From NCBI RefSeq assembly GCF_031085165.1, contig NZ_JAVHTY010000001.1, forward strand, positions 620,001 to 684,000: a stretch of DNA of 64,000 nt, written 5' to 3'. The DNA is from Pseudomonas sp. 102515. Its GTDB lineage: Bacteria > Pseudomonadota > Gammaproteobacteria > Pseudomonadales > Pseudomonadaceae. This document shows, piece after piece, positions 45,650-55,070 of the stretch (its first letter is position 1; the number at the start of each line of letters is the position of its first letter). The translations under genes and the position numbers were made by a program. Under the pieces are notes generated by a model that made no database searches, was not told where the DNA came from, and saw only the letters and a program-made list of their open reading frames with translations.

Positions 45650-46734
45650 AAGCGGTCGAACGTCCCATCCTCGAAGCCATCGGCCTGACCAAGCACTTCG
45701 GCGGCCAGGCCGGTTTCCTGCAACGCCCGCGCCCACCGGTGCAGGCGGTGAGTGACGTCTCCTTCGCCGTGCGCCGCGGCGAGACCCTGGCCCTGGTGGG
45801 CGAATCCGGTTCGGGCAAGTCGACCCTCGGCCGCCTGCTGCTCAACCTACTCGCCCCCACCGCCGGCGACGTCATCTACGAAGGTCGCAACCTGGGCAAC
45901 CTCAGTCCGCCGGCGCTGCGCCAGGTTCGCCAAGAATTGCAGATCATCTTCCAGGACCCCTACGCCTCGCTGAATCCGCGCATGAGCGTGGCCGACATCG
46001 TCGGCGAGCCCGTGTGGCTGCACAAGCCGCTGGATCGCGGTCAGCGCGCCGAGCGGGTGGCCGAGCTGCTGCGCACCGTGGGCCTGGCGCCGGAACTGGC
46101 CGGCCGCTATCCCCACGAATTCTCCGGCGGCCAGCGCCAGCGCATCGGCATCGCCCGCGCCCTCGCCGCCGAACCGCGGCTGCTGCTCGGCGACGAACCG
46201 GTCTCGGCGCTGGACGTCTCGGTACAGGCGCAGGTGGTGAACCTCTTGGAAGACCTCAAGGCACGCTTCGGCCTGACCCTGATCATCGTCGCCCACGGCC
46301 TGGGGGTGATCCGCCACATGAGCGACCGGGTGGCGGTGATGTACCTGGGCGAGATCGTCGAGCTGGCGCCGGTGGAGACGCTTTTCGAGACCCCCCTGCA
46401 TCCCTATACCCAGGCGCTGCTGGCCGCGGTGCCGGTTAGCCATCCACGGGCGCGGCGACCGCGCACCCTGCTCGGCGGCGATTTGCCCAGCCCCACGGCG
46501 CCGCCCAGTGGCTGTCGCTTCCACACCCGCTGCCCCCACGCCCGGCCGCTGTGCCGCGAGGCCAAGCCCGTGCTGGAACCCGCTGCCGGAGAAGGCCAGG
46601 TGGCCTGTCATTTCTGGCGCGAGATCGCGGGTGCGGGCGCCTCACCACCGCCGCTGATCGCCACCAGCGCGGCCTTCAGCCGGCGCCTCGCCCTGTTCAA
46701 CCGTCATCAGTCCCTTCTGGAGTCCACCCCATGA
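45646..46734 (+). CDS. Dipeptide/oligopeptide ABC transporter ATP-binding protein (DppF/OppF type)
   Basis: Second ATPase of the importer, 362 residues. Walker [10 protein letters not shown] is at 52-60, the Q-loop [12 protein letters not shown], the signature [16 protein letters not shown], and Walker [16 protein letters not shown]. The H-loop reads VAHGLGV, with Gly-Leu replacing the more usual Asp-Leu after the histidine. The peptide-type C-terminal extension ([14 protein letters not shown]) is present, followed by an unusually long tail of about 45 residues. ATG 45646 overlaps the stop of the upstream ATPase. The longer frame from 45511 is rejected. Confidence 0.92.
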   Translation: MKAVERPILEAIGLTKHFGGQAGFLQRPRPPVQAVSDVSFAVRRGETLALVGESGSGKSTLGRLLLNLLAPTAGDVIYEGRNLGNLSPPALRQVRQELQIIFQDPYASLNPRMSVADIVGEPVWLHKPLDRGQRAERVAELLRTVGLAPELAGRYPHEFSGGQRQRIGIARALAAEPRLLLGDEPVSALDVSVQAQVVNLLEDLKARFGLTLIIVAHGLGVIRHMSDRVAVMYLGEIVELAPVETLFETPLHPYTQALLAAVPVSHPRARRPRTLLGGDLPSPTAPPSGCRFHTRCPHARPLCREAKPVLEPAAGEGQVACHFWREIAGAGASPPPLIATSAAFSRRLALFNRHQSLLESTP

Positions 46735-48233
46735 AAGCCTCCGCCTGGCTCACCGCCACCCTTCTGCTCCTGGCCGGCGGCTCCGCCCTGGCCGGGACCA
46801 CCCTGCGCATCGGCATCCAGGACGATCCCGACGTGCTCGATCCGCATCGCTCGCGGACCTATTCCGGGCGCCTGGTCTATACCGCTCTGTGCGACAAGCT
46901 GGTGGACGTCTCGCCACAGCTGGAGCTGGTGCCCCAGCTGGCCACAGCCTGGCAGTGGAGCGACGACAACCGCAGCCTGACGCTGCAACTGCGGCCGGGC
47001 GTGACCTTCCACGATGGCGAGACGTTTGATGCCGCCGCGGTGAAATTCAACCTGGACCGGGCCCGCACCCTGCCCGACTCGCTGCGCAAGAGCGAACTGG
47101 CCTCGGTGGATGCCGTGGAGGTGGTCGACCCCCAGACCGTGCGCATCCGCCTCAAGCAACCCGACGCCACCCTGCTCGCCCAACTCTCCGACCGCGCCGG
47201 CATGATGCTCGCACCCAAGGCCTCGGCGGGCGACGTGGGCAGCAAGCCGGTCTGCTCCGGTCCCTATCGCTTCGTACAACGGGTGCAGCAGGACCGCATC
47301 GTGCTGGAGCGCTTCCCGCAGTACTGGAACGCCACCGCCTATCACTTCGACAAGGTGGTCTTCCTGCCCATCCCGGACACCTCGGTACGCCTGGCCAACC
47401 TGCGCTCGGGCGACCTCGACATCGTCGAACGGGTCGCGCCCACCGACGTCAAGGGCCTGCAGGGCCAGGCCGGTTTCACCCTCTACAACACCCCGGGCCT
47501 GGGCTACATGCAGCTGATGGTCAACATGGCCAACGGCGACCGGGCGAAGAATCCCTTCGCCGGCGACAAGCGCGTACGTCAGGCCTTCGACCTGGCGCTG
47601 GATCGCGAGGCGCTCAACCAGGTGGTGTTCGAGGGGCTCTATGCGCCCAGCGTGCAGCCCTTCCCGCAGAGCAGCCCCTACCACGACAAGGCCTTCGCCG
47701 TGCCGACCCGCGACGTGGCACGCAGCCAGGCGCTGCTCAAGGCGGCCGGGGTCTCCCTGCCGGTCAAGGTCGAACTCAAGATCGCCAACAACCCCATCGC
47801 CCAGCAGGTGGGCCAGCTGATCCAGGCCATGGCCGCCGAGGCCGGTTTCGAGGTCAACCTGGTCGCCACCGAATACGCCACCTTGCTGGCCGAACAGCAC
47901 GCCGGCAACTTCCAGCTCGGCCTGAGCGCCTGGTCCGGCCGCCCCGATCCGGATGGCAACGTGCATCAATTCGTCACCTGCAAGGGCAATCAGAACGACG
48001 GCCGCTACTGCAACGCGGCGCTGGACCGACTGCTCGACCAGGCCCGCACCACCAATGACCAGGCGCAGCGCCAGGCGCTCTATGCCCAGGCCCTGACCCT
48101 GCTGCGCGAGGAGCTGCCGGTGTTCTATCTCTATTTCGATCCGCGCATCATCGCCACCCGCGCCGACCTCAAGGGCTTCATCCCCAACCCCGACGGCCTG
48201 ATTCGCCTGGCCGGCGTCACCCGCGGGCAATAG
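46731..48233 (+). CDS. Periplasmic peptide-type substrate-binding protein (SBP family 5)
   Basis: Exported 500-residue binding protein. A Sec signal peptide (about 1-21, ending ALAG) precedes the family 5 sequence: DPDVLDPHRSRTYSGRLVY, then LVPQLATAWQWSDDNRSLTLQLRPGVTFHDGE, and VRQAFDLALDREALN. DppA/OppA/GsiB-type proteins bind peptides, glutathione or related ligands. Without a lipobox cysteine it should be free in the periplasm. The ATG overlaps the upstream ATPase stop, and the first permease gene follows after two bases. The gamma-glutamyltransferase at the operon end suggests a gamma-glutamyl ligand. Confidence 0.9.
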   Translation: MKASAWLTATLLLLAGGSALAGTTLRIGIQDDPDVLDPHRSRTYSGRLVYTALCDKLVDVSPQLELVPQLATAWQWSDDNRSLTLQLRPGVTFHDGETFDAAAVKFNLDRARTLPDSLRKSELASVDAVEVVDPQTVRIRLKQPDATLLAQLSDRAGMMLAPKASAGDVGSKPVCSGPYRFVQRVQQDRIVLERFPQYWNATAYHFDKVVFLPIPDTSVRLANLRSGDLDIVERVAPTDVKGLQGQAGFTLYNTPGLGYMQLMVNMANGDRAKNPFAGDKRVRQAFDLALDREALNQVVFEGLYAPSVQPFPQSSPYHDKAFAVPTRDVARSQALLKAAGVSLPVKVELKIANNPIAQQVGQLIQAMAAEAGFEVNLVATEYATLLAEQHAGNFQLGLSAWSGRPDPDGNVHQFVTCKGNQNDGRYCNAALDRLLDQARTTNDQAQRQALYAQALTLLREELPVFYLYFDPRIIATRADLKGFIPNPDGLIRLAGVTRGQ

Positions 48234-48235
48234 CC

Positions 48236-49183
48236 ATGCTGCGCCTCTTCCTGCGTGGCCTGCTGAGTGCCCTGCCGACCCTGCTGCTGGTGTCGCTGTT
48301 CGTCTTCACCCTGCAGCAACTGCTGCCGGGCGATCCGGTGCTGGCCATGGCCGGCGAGGAGCGCGATCCCCAGGTGCTGGATTTCCTGCGCGAGAAGTAC
48401 CGGCTGAACGACCCCGTGCCGGTGCAATACCTGCATTGGATGGGCGGGGTGCTGCAGGGTGACCTGGGCATCTCGCTGCGTACCGACCAGCCGGTGACGG
48501 CGCTGATCGCCGAAAAGCTGCCGGTGACCCTGGAGCTGTCGCTGCTGGCCATCCTCATCGCCCTGCTCATCGGTATCCCCACCGGCATCCTCGCCGCGGT
48601 ACGCCGTGGCACGGCGGTGGACTACGGCGCCAACCTGGTGGCCCTGTCCGGCATCTCCATCCCGCACTTCTGGCTCGGCATCCTCTTGATCCTGCTGTTC
48701 GCGGTGAAGTTGCAGTGGCTGCCGGCCTCCGGTTTCGTGCCTTTCCACGAAGACCCGCTGCGCAACCTGCGCACCCTGGTCCTGCCGGCCTTCGTACTGG
48801 GCGCCGGACTCTCCGGCACCCTGATGCGCCATACCCGGGCGGCCATGCTGGAGGTGCTGCGCGCCGACTACGTGCGCACCGCCCGGGCCAAGGGCCTGCG
48901 CGAGCGGGTGGTGATCCTGCGCCATGCCCTGCGCAATGCGCTGATGCCCATCGTCACCCTCACCACCCTGCTGTTCGGCGAACTGCTCGGCGGTGCGGTG
49001 CTCACCGAACAGGTCTTCAGCATCCCCGGCTTCGGCAAGATGATCGTCGACGCCGTGTTCAACCGCGACTATGCCGTGGTCCAGGGGGTAGTGCTCTGCG
49101 TAGCGGTGGGCTTCGTGCTGCTCAACCTGGTGGCCGACCTGCTCTACCGCCTGATCAACCCGCGCCTGAGGCACGCCGCATGA
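48236..49183 (+). CDS. Peptide-type ABC transporter permease (DppB/OppB type)
   Basis: Inner-membrane permease of 315 residues with about six transmembrane helices. The N-terminal TLLLVSLFVFTLQQLLPGDP is characteristic of DppB-type subunits. The EAA-loop region that contacts the ATPases reads DYVRTARAKGLRERVVILRHALRNALMPIVT. It partners the next permease to form the channel and overlaps its start codon by four bases. Confidence 0.92.
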   Translation: MLRLFLRGLLSALPTLLLVSLFVFTLQQLLPGDPVLAMAGEERDPQVLDFLREKYRLNDPVPVQYLHWMGGVLQGDLGISLRTDQPVTALIAEKLPVTLELSLLAILIALLIGIPTGILAAVRRGTAVDYGANLVALSGISIPHFWLGILLILLFAVKLQWLPASGFVPFHEDPLRNLRTLVLPAFVLGAGLSGTLMRHTRAAMLEVLRADYVRTARAKGLRERVVILRHALRNALMPIVTLTTLLFGELLGGAVLTEQVFSIPGFGKMIVDAVFNRDYAVVQGVVLCVAVGFVLLNLVADLLYRLINPRLRHAA

Positions 49184-50052
49184 ACGCCCTGACCCTGCCC
49201 CGCCCGGCCACCCTGAAACCCGCCCGCTCGCCCTTCTGGCGCAAGTTCAGCGCCAATCGCGGTGCGCTGCTCGGCGCCGCGCTGATCCTGACCTTCGCCC
49301 TGGCCGCCCTGCTGGCGCCCTGGCTGGCCCCCTTCGATCCGCTCAAGACCAGCTTCCTGGCGGTGCGCAAGGCGCCCTCGGCGCTGAACTGGCTGGGTAC
49401 CGACGAACTCGGTCGCGACCTGCTCTCCCGCCTGCTATGGGGTGCGCGCAGCTCCCTGCTGGCCGGCGTGGTCTCGGTAGCCATCGCCCTGTTGGTGGGG
49501 GTGCCCCTGGGCCTGGTGGCCGGCTATTTCGGCGGCTGGCTGGACGCCCTGATCTCGCGCCTGGTGGAGGCCCTGTTGTCCTGCCCCTTCCTGGTCCTGG
49601 CCATCGCGCTAGGCGCCTTTCTCGGCCCGAGCCTGGGCAACGCCATGATCGCCATCGGCCTGTCCGCCATGCCGGTGTTCGCCCGCCTGACCCGTGGCCA
49701 GGTGCTCGCCATCCGCCACGAGGACTACCTCGAAGGGGCGCGTGCCATCGGCCTGCCGGATCGCTGGATTCTCTGGCGCTACGTGCTGCCCAACATCCTC
49801 TCGCCGCTGGTGGTCCAGGCCACCCTGACCATCGCCGCCGCCATCCTCGCCGAGGCCAGCCTGTCGTTTCTCGGCCTCGGCCAGCAACCGCCGATGCCCT
49901 CCTGGGGTTCCATGCTCAACACCGCCAAGAACTTCATGGAGCAGGCGCCCTGGATGTCCATCGCCCCGGGCGTCTGCATCTACCTCACCGTGCTGGGCTT
50001 CAACCTGCTGGGCGACGGCCTGCGCGACGCCCTCGATCCTCGTCACCAATGA
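49180..50052 (+). CDS. Peptide-type ABC transporter permease (DppC/OppC type)
   Basis: Inner-membrane permease of 290 residues. The cytoplasmic N-terminus leads into the first helix (GALLGAALILTFALAALLAPW), followed by LGTDELGRDLLSRLLWGARSSL, a hallmark of the DppC/OppC branch. The EAA loop reads DYLEGARAIGLPDRWILWRYVLPN. The start at 49180 overlaps the upstream stop, and the stop overlaps the start of the gamma-glutamyltransferase gene, keeping all importer subunits in one translationally coupled unit. Confidence 0.92.
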   Translation: MNALTLPRPATLKPARSPFWRKFSANRGALLGAALILTFALAALLAPWLAPFDPLKTSFLAVRKAPSALNWLGTDELGRDLLSRLLWGARSSLLAGVVSVAIALLVGVPLGLVAGYFGGWLDALISRLVEALLSCPFLVLAIALGAFLGPSLGNAMIAIGLSAMPVFARLTRGQVLAIRHEDYLEGARAIGLPDRWILWRYVLPNILSPLVVQATLTIAAAILAEASLSFLGLGQQPPMPSWGSMLNTAKNFMEQAPWMSIAPGVCIYLTVLGFNLLGDGLRDALDPRHQ

Positions 50053-51653
50053 GATCCCCGACCATGCTCGATCTGGATTATCACAACCCCTATTCCTCGG
50101 CCCGCTCGCCGGTCATGGGCCGCAACCTGGTGGCCTGCTCGCAGCCGCTGGCCGCCCAGGCCGGGGTGGAGATGCTGCGCCGTGGTGGCAACGCGGTGGA
50201 CGCCGCAGTGGCCGCCGCCATGGTGCTCACCGTGGTGGAACCCACCGGCTGCGGCATCGGCAGCGACGCCTTCGCCATCGTCTGGGACGGCGAGAAGGTG
50301 CAGGGCCTCAATGCCTCGGGCCGCGCACCGCGGGGCTGGACCCCGGAATCCTTCGCTGGCCAGAGCGCCATGCCAGCCCGTGGCTGGGGCGCGGTCACGG
50401 TGCCCGGGGCCGTCTCGGCCTGGGTCGCCCTGGCCAAGCGCTACGGCAAGCTGCCGCTGACCACCCTCGCCGGTCCGGCGATCCACTATGCCCGCGACGG
50501 CTTCCTGCTCACCCCGGTGATCGCCGAACTCTGGCGCCGCGGCGCCGAGCAGCTCAAGGACCAGCCCGGTTTCGCCACCTGCTTCCTGGCCGACGGCGTG
50601 CCCCGCGCCGGCAGCCTGGTGCGCCTGCCCGACCATGCGCGGACCCTGGAAGCCATCGCCGCAAGCGAAGGCGGTGCCTTCTACCAGGGCGAACTGGCCC
50701 AGGCCATGGCCCGCCATGCCCGCGAGCACGGCGCGGTACTGGACGAGGAAGACCTGCGCGCCCACCGGGCCGACTGGATCGACACCCTCTCGGTGCCCTT
50801 CGCCGGTGCCGTGGTGCACGAGTTGCCGCCCAATGGCCAGGGCATCGCCACCCTCGCCGGCCTGGGCATCCTCGAAGCCGCCGGCATCGGCGACGACCCG
50901 GTGGACAGCCCCGCCACCCTGCACCGGTCCATCGAGGCCATGAAGCTGGGGCTGGCCGATCTCTATCAGCACGTCACCGATTCCGCGCACATGCGCATCC
51001 AGGCCGAGCACCTGCTGGACCCGGCCTACCTGCGCGAACGCGCCGGGCTGCTCGGCTCGCGCGCCGGCGACCCCGGCTATGGCGCGCCGCGCCCGGGCGG
51101 TACCGTCTGCCTGTCGGCGGCCGATGACAGCGGCATGATGATTTCCTTCATCCAGTCCAACTACATGGGCTTCGGCTCGGGCGTGGTGGTGCCGGGCACC
51201 GGTATCAGCCTGCAGAATCGCGGCGCCGGCTTCACCCTGGCGCCGGATCACGTCAACAGCGTGGCGCCGGGCAAGCGGCCCTTCCACACCATCATCCCCG
51301 GCTTCGCCATGAATGCCGACGGCACCCCGCTGATGGCCTTCGGTCTGATGGGCGGCCCGATGCAAGCCCAGGGACACCTGCAACTGATGCTGCGCATCCT
51401 CAAGTACCGGCAGAATCCCCAGGCCGCCGCCGATGCACCGCGCTGGCGCCTGGAAGGTGGCCGCCGGGTCGCGGTGGAAAGCAGCCTGGATCCGGTCACC
51501 CTGGAGGCGCTGCGGGCCCTGGGCCACGAGGTGACCGTGGAAGAACCGTCCGGGGTGTTCGCCTTCGGCGGCGCCCAGATCATCCAGCGCGTCGCCGGCG
51601 GCTACGTGGGTGGCTCCGATCCGCGCAAGGACGGCCTGGTGGCTGGCTACTGA
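50049..51653 (+). CDS. Gamma-glutamyltransferase family protein, cytoplasmic
   Basis: A 534-residue Ntn-hydrolase of the gamma-glutamyltransferase family. The N-terminal part has QAGVEMLRRGGNAVDAAVAAAMVL and EPTGCGIGSDAFAIV. The predicted self-cleavage and nucleophile threonine is Thr352 in GGTVCLSAAD, and later PGKRPFHTIIPG precedes the small subunit end. No signal peptide is present, unlike periplasmic Ggt, so it should act on compounds already imported by the ABC system encoded just upstream. Possible activities are cleavage of gamma-glutamyl bonds or, as in some relatives, of cephalosporin-type or other amides. ATG 50049 overlaps the permease stop; ATG 50064 is an alternative. Confidence 0.85.
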   Translation: MRSPTMLDLDYHNPYSSARSPVMGRNLVACSQPLAAQAGVEMLRRGGNAVDAAVAAAMVLTVVEPTGCGIGSDAFAIVWDGEKVQGLNASGRAPRGWTPESFAGQSAMPARGWGAVTVPGAVSAWVALAKRYGKLPLTTLAGPAIHYARDGFLLTPVIAELWRRGAEQLKDQPGFATCFLADGVPRAGSLVRLPDHARTLEAIAASEGGAFYQGELAQAMARHAREHGAVLDEEDLRAHRADWIDTLSVPFAGAVVHELPPNGQGIATLAGLGILEAAGIGDDPVDSPATLHRSIEAMKLGLADLYQHVTDSAHMRIQAEHLLDPAYLRERAGLLGSRAGDPGYGAPRPGGTVCLSAADDSGMMISFIQSNYMGFGSGVVVPGTGISLQNRGAGFTLAPDHVNSVAPGKRPFHTIIPGFAMNADGTPLMAFGLMGGPMQAQGHLQLMLRILKYRQNPQAAADAPRWRLEGGRRVAVESSLDPVTLEALRALGHEVTVEEPSGVFAFGGAQIIQRVAGGYVGGSDPRKDGLVAGY

Positions 51654-52058
51654 GGCCGAGCGCGACGGCGCCGGCGATGCTGAGCACCTCAGGCTACTTA
51701 GCCGTAGCTTGAGGCTCCCGTCCTGGGCGACCGCGCTCTGGAAAGGCGCAGCTGTACCTTCCGGAGACCCTTCAGGCTCGGGCATGGCCCCGCGGGGCTG
51801 GAGATCTTCGATGAGGCATCCAGCCCTCTCGTGCATATCCGGATCCACCTTCCGCTGCCATCACCAGCCCTCTTAGCGGATCACCTGCAAAGCCGCAGCC
51901 CGCCTCTACGGGCGCTCGACCTCAGCAGCCGACACGCCCACGTACGGCCACCGCTCGTCGCAAGGTAGCGACACCACCCCAGTGTTTATTGCGATATCTA
52001 GACGGCCACGACATAGTGGCTCGGCGCCATTACGCTGGATTCGAACCCGAGACCCCTT
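51654..52058. other. Intergenic region, 405 bp
   Basis: No gene supported. A T-arm-like motif (52036-52048) occurs but lacks the rest of a tRNA. No clear terminator follows the gamma-glutamyltransferase gene. Confidence 0.4.
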
Positions 52059-52304
52059 ATGCATCCTGATCCCCAGAGCCACCCCCGCGAAGCGCTACTC
52101 GGCCTTCATCGCCAGCTACAGGAAAACGCCAATCGGCTAGGCACGGTGGACTGCGACGATCCGGACGTCCGCGCTGTCCTGCAGGCCGTGCAGGATCTCA
52201 ACGAGCGGGTTGCCGACATGGTCGCCGAGACGGCCCTGCTGGCGCCCCTGGAATGGGGTCTGGTCGCGGCCAGCAGCGCTCACGACGCCACCGGTCAGCG
52301 CTGA
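52059..52304 (+). CDS. Small hypothetical protein
   Basis: An 81-residue acidic, helical protein (LLGLHRQLQENANRLGTVDCDDPDVRAVLQAVQDLNERVADMV) with one cysteine and no membrane segment. The sequence reads as a genuine folded helical hairpin, but the ribosome-binding site is weak. No family recognised. It stands alone between the transporter operon and the minus-strand genes. Confidence 0.45.
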   Translation: MHPDPQSHPREALLGLHRQLQENANRLGTVDCDDPDVRAVLQAVQDLNERVADMVAETALLAPLEWGLVAASSAHDATGQR

Positions 52305-52444
52305 CCCACCGCACATTTCTGACTGAACGGCCCGGCGCCCTGCCTGGCGTCCGGGATACAAGGCAGCACTGCGGAAATCGCTCGCTGGAGAGAGCCGCCA
52401 GACCAGGATGGCCTGCGGCCGAAACCGGGCCAGCGCGGAGCCGC

Positions 52445-52666
52445 CTATCGGCCAGCGCCATTACCCGGCAAACGCTGGAAGGCACGTGCCCATTCGAGCA
52501 GGGCATTTTCCTCGTCGGTACGGTCGTCCACACCACACTCCTCCAGCACGGTCACCACGCGCTTCATGAAGTCCCGATCGACGCGAGCCCGCTCCGTGAT
52601 CCGGTCCAGATTCAGCTGGCCGAGTTGCTGGAGGGTGGTCTGAAATTCGTTGTCTTCCATGCCCAT
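52445..52666 (-). CDS. Small hypothetical protein
   Basis: A 73-residue helical, charged protein (MGMEDNEFQTTLQQLGQLNLDRI, then VVTVLEECGVDDRTDEENALLEWARAFQRLPG). ATG 52666 is the most likely start, with AGGGACAG upstream; ATG 52660 is two codons further in. No family recognised. Its repeated short helices suggest a small regulatory or binding protein, but nothing in the context indicates a role. Confidence 0.5.
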   Translation of the reverse strand: MGMEDNEFQTTLQQLGQLNLDRITERARVDRDFMKRVVTVLEECGVDDRTDEENALLEWARAFQRLPGNGAGR

Positions 52667-52889
52667 GACATCTGTCCCTGTAAGCACGGCTGCCGATCGC
52701 CGGCTGGCCTAGTGCCATCCTCTTTCGCGCGGGCGTCAATCGCATAACGGTTATCGCATGAAGTGTCGAGAATGATGACTGAGCGGCAGTTGGCAGCGCT
52801 TCGCGCTCGCCGGCCCGGGGGTTCCGGTCGGCCCATCCCCCTGGCGAGAGGGGCTGGCGCACCCGCCCTACCCAAGGAGCCGCTGGCGC

Positions 52890-53573
52890 TCAGCCGAGTA
52901 CCAGTGGTAGCGCCAGAGCGGTAACGATCCCGAGCAGGATCATGCCCAGTGCCGAGAACGCGGCCGTCTCCTGGCTTTCCCGCAAGGCATGGGCCGTGCC
53001 TATGGCATGGCCGTTCATGCCCAGGGTCAGACCGCGAGCCGCGGGATCCTCGACCTTGAAGACCTTGAGCAGTGGCAGCGCCAAGGTGGTGCTGATGACG
53101 CCGGTCAACATCACGATCACTGCGGTCAGGGGCGCGATGCCACCGAAATGATCCGCCAAGGGCAAGGCGATCGGCATGGTCACCGACTTCGGCAGCAGGC
53201 TCATCAGCAACGTTTCCGGCAAGCCAAACAGCCAGCCCAGGGCGAGGGTCAGGGAAACGCCCACGACGCCGCCAACCGTGAGGGTTATCAGCAGCGGCTT
53301 GCAGAGTGCCGTCACGCGCTGGGCATTCTTGTAGAGCGGAACGGCCAGGCCCACGGTGGTGGGTCCGAGCAGCATCGAGAGCATCCCGCTGGCGCTTCGA
53401 TACTGCTCGTAGGGAATGCTGCCGATCCAGAGCACGGTGGCGACGATGGCCGTGGTGATCAGCACCGGTTGCAGCATGACCAGGCGCAGGCGCTGTTGCA
53501 GCACGAGCGCCAGCTGATAGACCGCGAGCGTCAGAGACAGGGCCAGCAGGGGTGCGAGGGTTGGGTCAGACAT
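52890..53573 (-). CDS. LrgB/CidB family membrane protein
   Basis: A 227-residue integral membrane protein with about six hydrophobic segments. It carries the LrgB-family core: MLSMLLGPTTVGLAVPLYKNAQ, then LLMSLLPKSVTMPIALPLADHFGG and LGMNGHAIGTAHALRESQETAAFSALGM. LrgB/CidB works with the LrgA/CidA holin-like partner. The pair has been linked to murein hydrolase control and, more recently, to export or re-uptake of pyruvate and other small acids. The upstream lrgA-like gene overlaps it by eight bases, so they are co-translated. Confidence 0.88.
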   Translation of the reverse strand: MSDPTLAPLLALSLTLAVYQLALVLQQRLRLVMLQPVLITTAIVATVLWIGSIPYEQYRSASGMLSMLLGPTTVGLAVPLYKNAQRVTALCKPLLITLTVGGVVGVSLTLALGWLFGLPETLLMSLLPKSVTMPIALPLADHFGGIAPLTAVIVMLTGVISTTLALPLLKVFKVEDPAARGLTLGMNGHAIGTAHALRESQETAAFSALGMILLGIVTALALPLVLG

Positions 53574-53979
53574 GGTCTATGCGTCTACCGATCAGGTACT
53601 GCAGCAGCCAGCCACACAGGGGCACGGTGACCAGCAGGGACAGGGCGACGACCAGCACCAGGCGCAACCACACCGAGGCCTCGAGGCCGCTGAAATCGAC
53701 GATGCCAACCGCCGGCACCACGAGCATCAGCGGCAGGTACTTGAGCAGGTTGCCAGCCATGGTCTCCACGCCTTCCGGCACTCGACGCAGCAGCATCAAC
53801 AGGGTGAAGAGGACGATGATCCCAATGACGCTGGCCGGAATGTCGCCTATATAGTTCGTCATATAGGCGCCCACCAGATAGCAACCCACCAGCATCAAAA
53901 AGCCCGCTATCGGCATAAGCACCCCCATTACCTTGTTCTTTTGAACGGCCCGCAATACCAGGCTGCGCAGCCCAGCCAT
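53566..53979 (-). CDS. LrgA/CidA family holin-like protein
   Basis: Small membrane protein of about 137 residues with four hydrophobic segments. The CidA/LrgA pattern is visible: GFLMLVGCYLVGAY, then IPASVIGIIVLFTLLML, LLKYLPLMLVVPAVGIVDF and a final LLVTVPLCGWLLQYLI. The start is uncertain. ATG 53979 gives MAGLRSLVLRAVQKNK, while an internal ATG (MGVLMPIAG) would give 120 residues, nearer the family norm; the open frame extends to 54030. It overlaps lrgB downstream. Confidence 0.8.
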   Translation of the reverse strand: MAGLRSLVLRAVQKNKVMGVLMPIAGFLMLVGCYLVGAYMTNYIGDIPASVIGIIVLFTLLMLLRRVPEGVETMAGNLLKYLPLMLVVPAVGIVDFSGLEASVWLRLVLVVALSLLVTVPLCGWLLQYLIGRRIDHV

Positions 53980-54307
53980 GCCTGGCCCGCGCGCGCCGGA
54001 TCGGCCCGTTGGATGCCACACGCTCCGCAAGAGGGGTGATCACTGCCGATAAGGCCGTTTGAAGTCCACCCGCTACGCGCGGCCTAACTATAGGCCCATC
54101 TGAAAAGGGCTGGGCAAATCCATGCTGGGATCAGCGAAAGGTACCCGTCTTGTTCGGCTCACTGTTGGGTTGGCGCCGCGATCGGCTTCGCCTTCCTGCC
54201 CTCGCAGGCGGATCGCCGTATGACCCGCCACTCTCCCTGAGCGCGACCTGGCGAGACGCCAGCCCATCCGGGAAGACAACGCCAAGGCCGATGAAGACGC
54301 TAGCGCC
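53980..54307. other. Intergenic region between lrgA-like and tetR-type genes
   Basis: About 330 bases, probably containing the promoter of the lrgAB-type pair on the minus strand. No clear -35/-10 or operator was identified, and a short plus-strand frame (54150-54374) is not convincing. Confidence 0.4.
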
Positions 54308-54928
54308 TCACGCCGGCACCGCGCGCATGCCCTCGAAGATCAGGCGCGTGGTGTTGCGCACGGTGGCGGCATGACCTTCCCGATCCAGCTGGTCGCTGGC
54401 CGTCAGGCGCAGCAGTTGCAGGTGCGAGTAGTCGTTGAGCAGAAAGGCGGCCAGCTGCACATCCAGATCGGCGCGCAGCTTGCCGGCGGCCTGCAGCTCG
54501 CGCAGCACACCGGCGATCTCGCCCTGCAAGCCGCGGTTCATCCGCCGGTAGGCCTGGGGCAGACCGCTGTCGCCCCCCACCAGCACCAGCGGCAGCAATT
54601 CGCGCCAAAGGGCAGCGGGCAGCACGTCCAGCGCGTAGCTGACGAGCAGGTGTTCCAGGTGGCAGAGCGCATCGACAGGATCGGCGAAGTCGCGGATGTG
54701 CCGGCGCACATCGATCAAGGCACGGCGATCGGACTCCTTGATCATCTCCAGGATGATCTCGTGCTTGCTGCCGAAATACTTGAACACCGTGGGCGCCGAG
54801 ACGCCGGCCTCGCGGGCGATCTGCTCGACGGTGGTCTCGCGAAAGCCCTGACGCTGGAACAGCATGACCGCCGCGGCCGAGATGGCGGTGCGGCGTAATT
54901 CCTTTTGACGTTCGCGTAGCCCGCTCAC
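54308..54928 (-). CDS. TetR family transcriptional regulator
   Basis: A 206-residue repressor-type regulator. The N-terminal helix-turn-helix is textbook TetR (ISAAAVMLFQRQGFRETTVEQIAREAGVSAPTVFKYFGSKHEII), followed by a helical ligand-binding domain. The start is GTG 54928, with AGGAG five bases upstream. It is divergent from the serine hydrolase gene, with an AT-rich region containing an inverted repeat between them, so it probably controls the hydrolase-porin-DUF3237-MFS genes and itself. The ligand is unknown. Confidence 0.9.
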   Translation of the reverse strand: MSGLRERQKELRRTAISAAAVMLFQRQGFRETTVEQIAREAGVSAPTVFKYFGSKHEIILEMIKESDRRALIDVRRHIRDFADPVDALCHLEHLLVSYALDVLPAALWRELLPLVLVGGDSGLPQAYRRMNRGLQGEIAGVLRELQAAGKLRADLDVQLAAFLLNDYSHLQLLRLTASDQLDREGHAATVRNTTRLIFEGMRAVPA

Positions 54929-54982
54929 CGTCGCTCCTGATTCCTGGGGTGCCGGAGAGGATAGCTGGCTGGCGTTCGATGC

Positions 54983-55030
54983 GGAAAATATTTTATTGAC
55001 TAAAGAATTTAACAGAGTTAATTATTTTCC
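54983..55030. promoter_or_regulatory. AT-rich divergent promoter with inverted repeat
   Basis: GGAAAATA (54983-54990) and TATTTTCC (55023-55030) are perfect inverted repeats flanking an AT-rich core. A TTGACT at 54996-55001 could be a -35 for the plus-strand hydrolase operon, but the -10 is poor. The placement between tetR-type and hydrolase genes suggests an operator/promoter region. Confidence 0.45.
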
Positions 55031-55070
55031 CGTACCTGCCCTGCGCAGGGCCACTGCCAGGATGAGTCTG

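Noticed and set aside
52036-52048. T-arm-like motif TGGATTCGAACCC, suggesting a minus-strand tRNA
   Set aside because: The stem around it has mismatches, and no acceptor stem, anticodon arm or D-arm could be fitted upstream or downstream.
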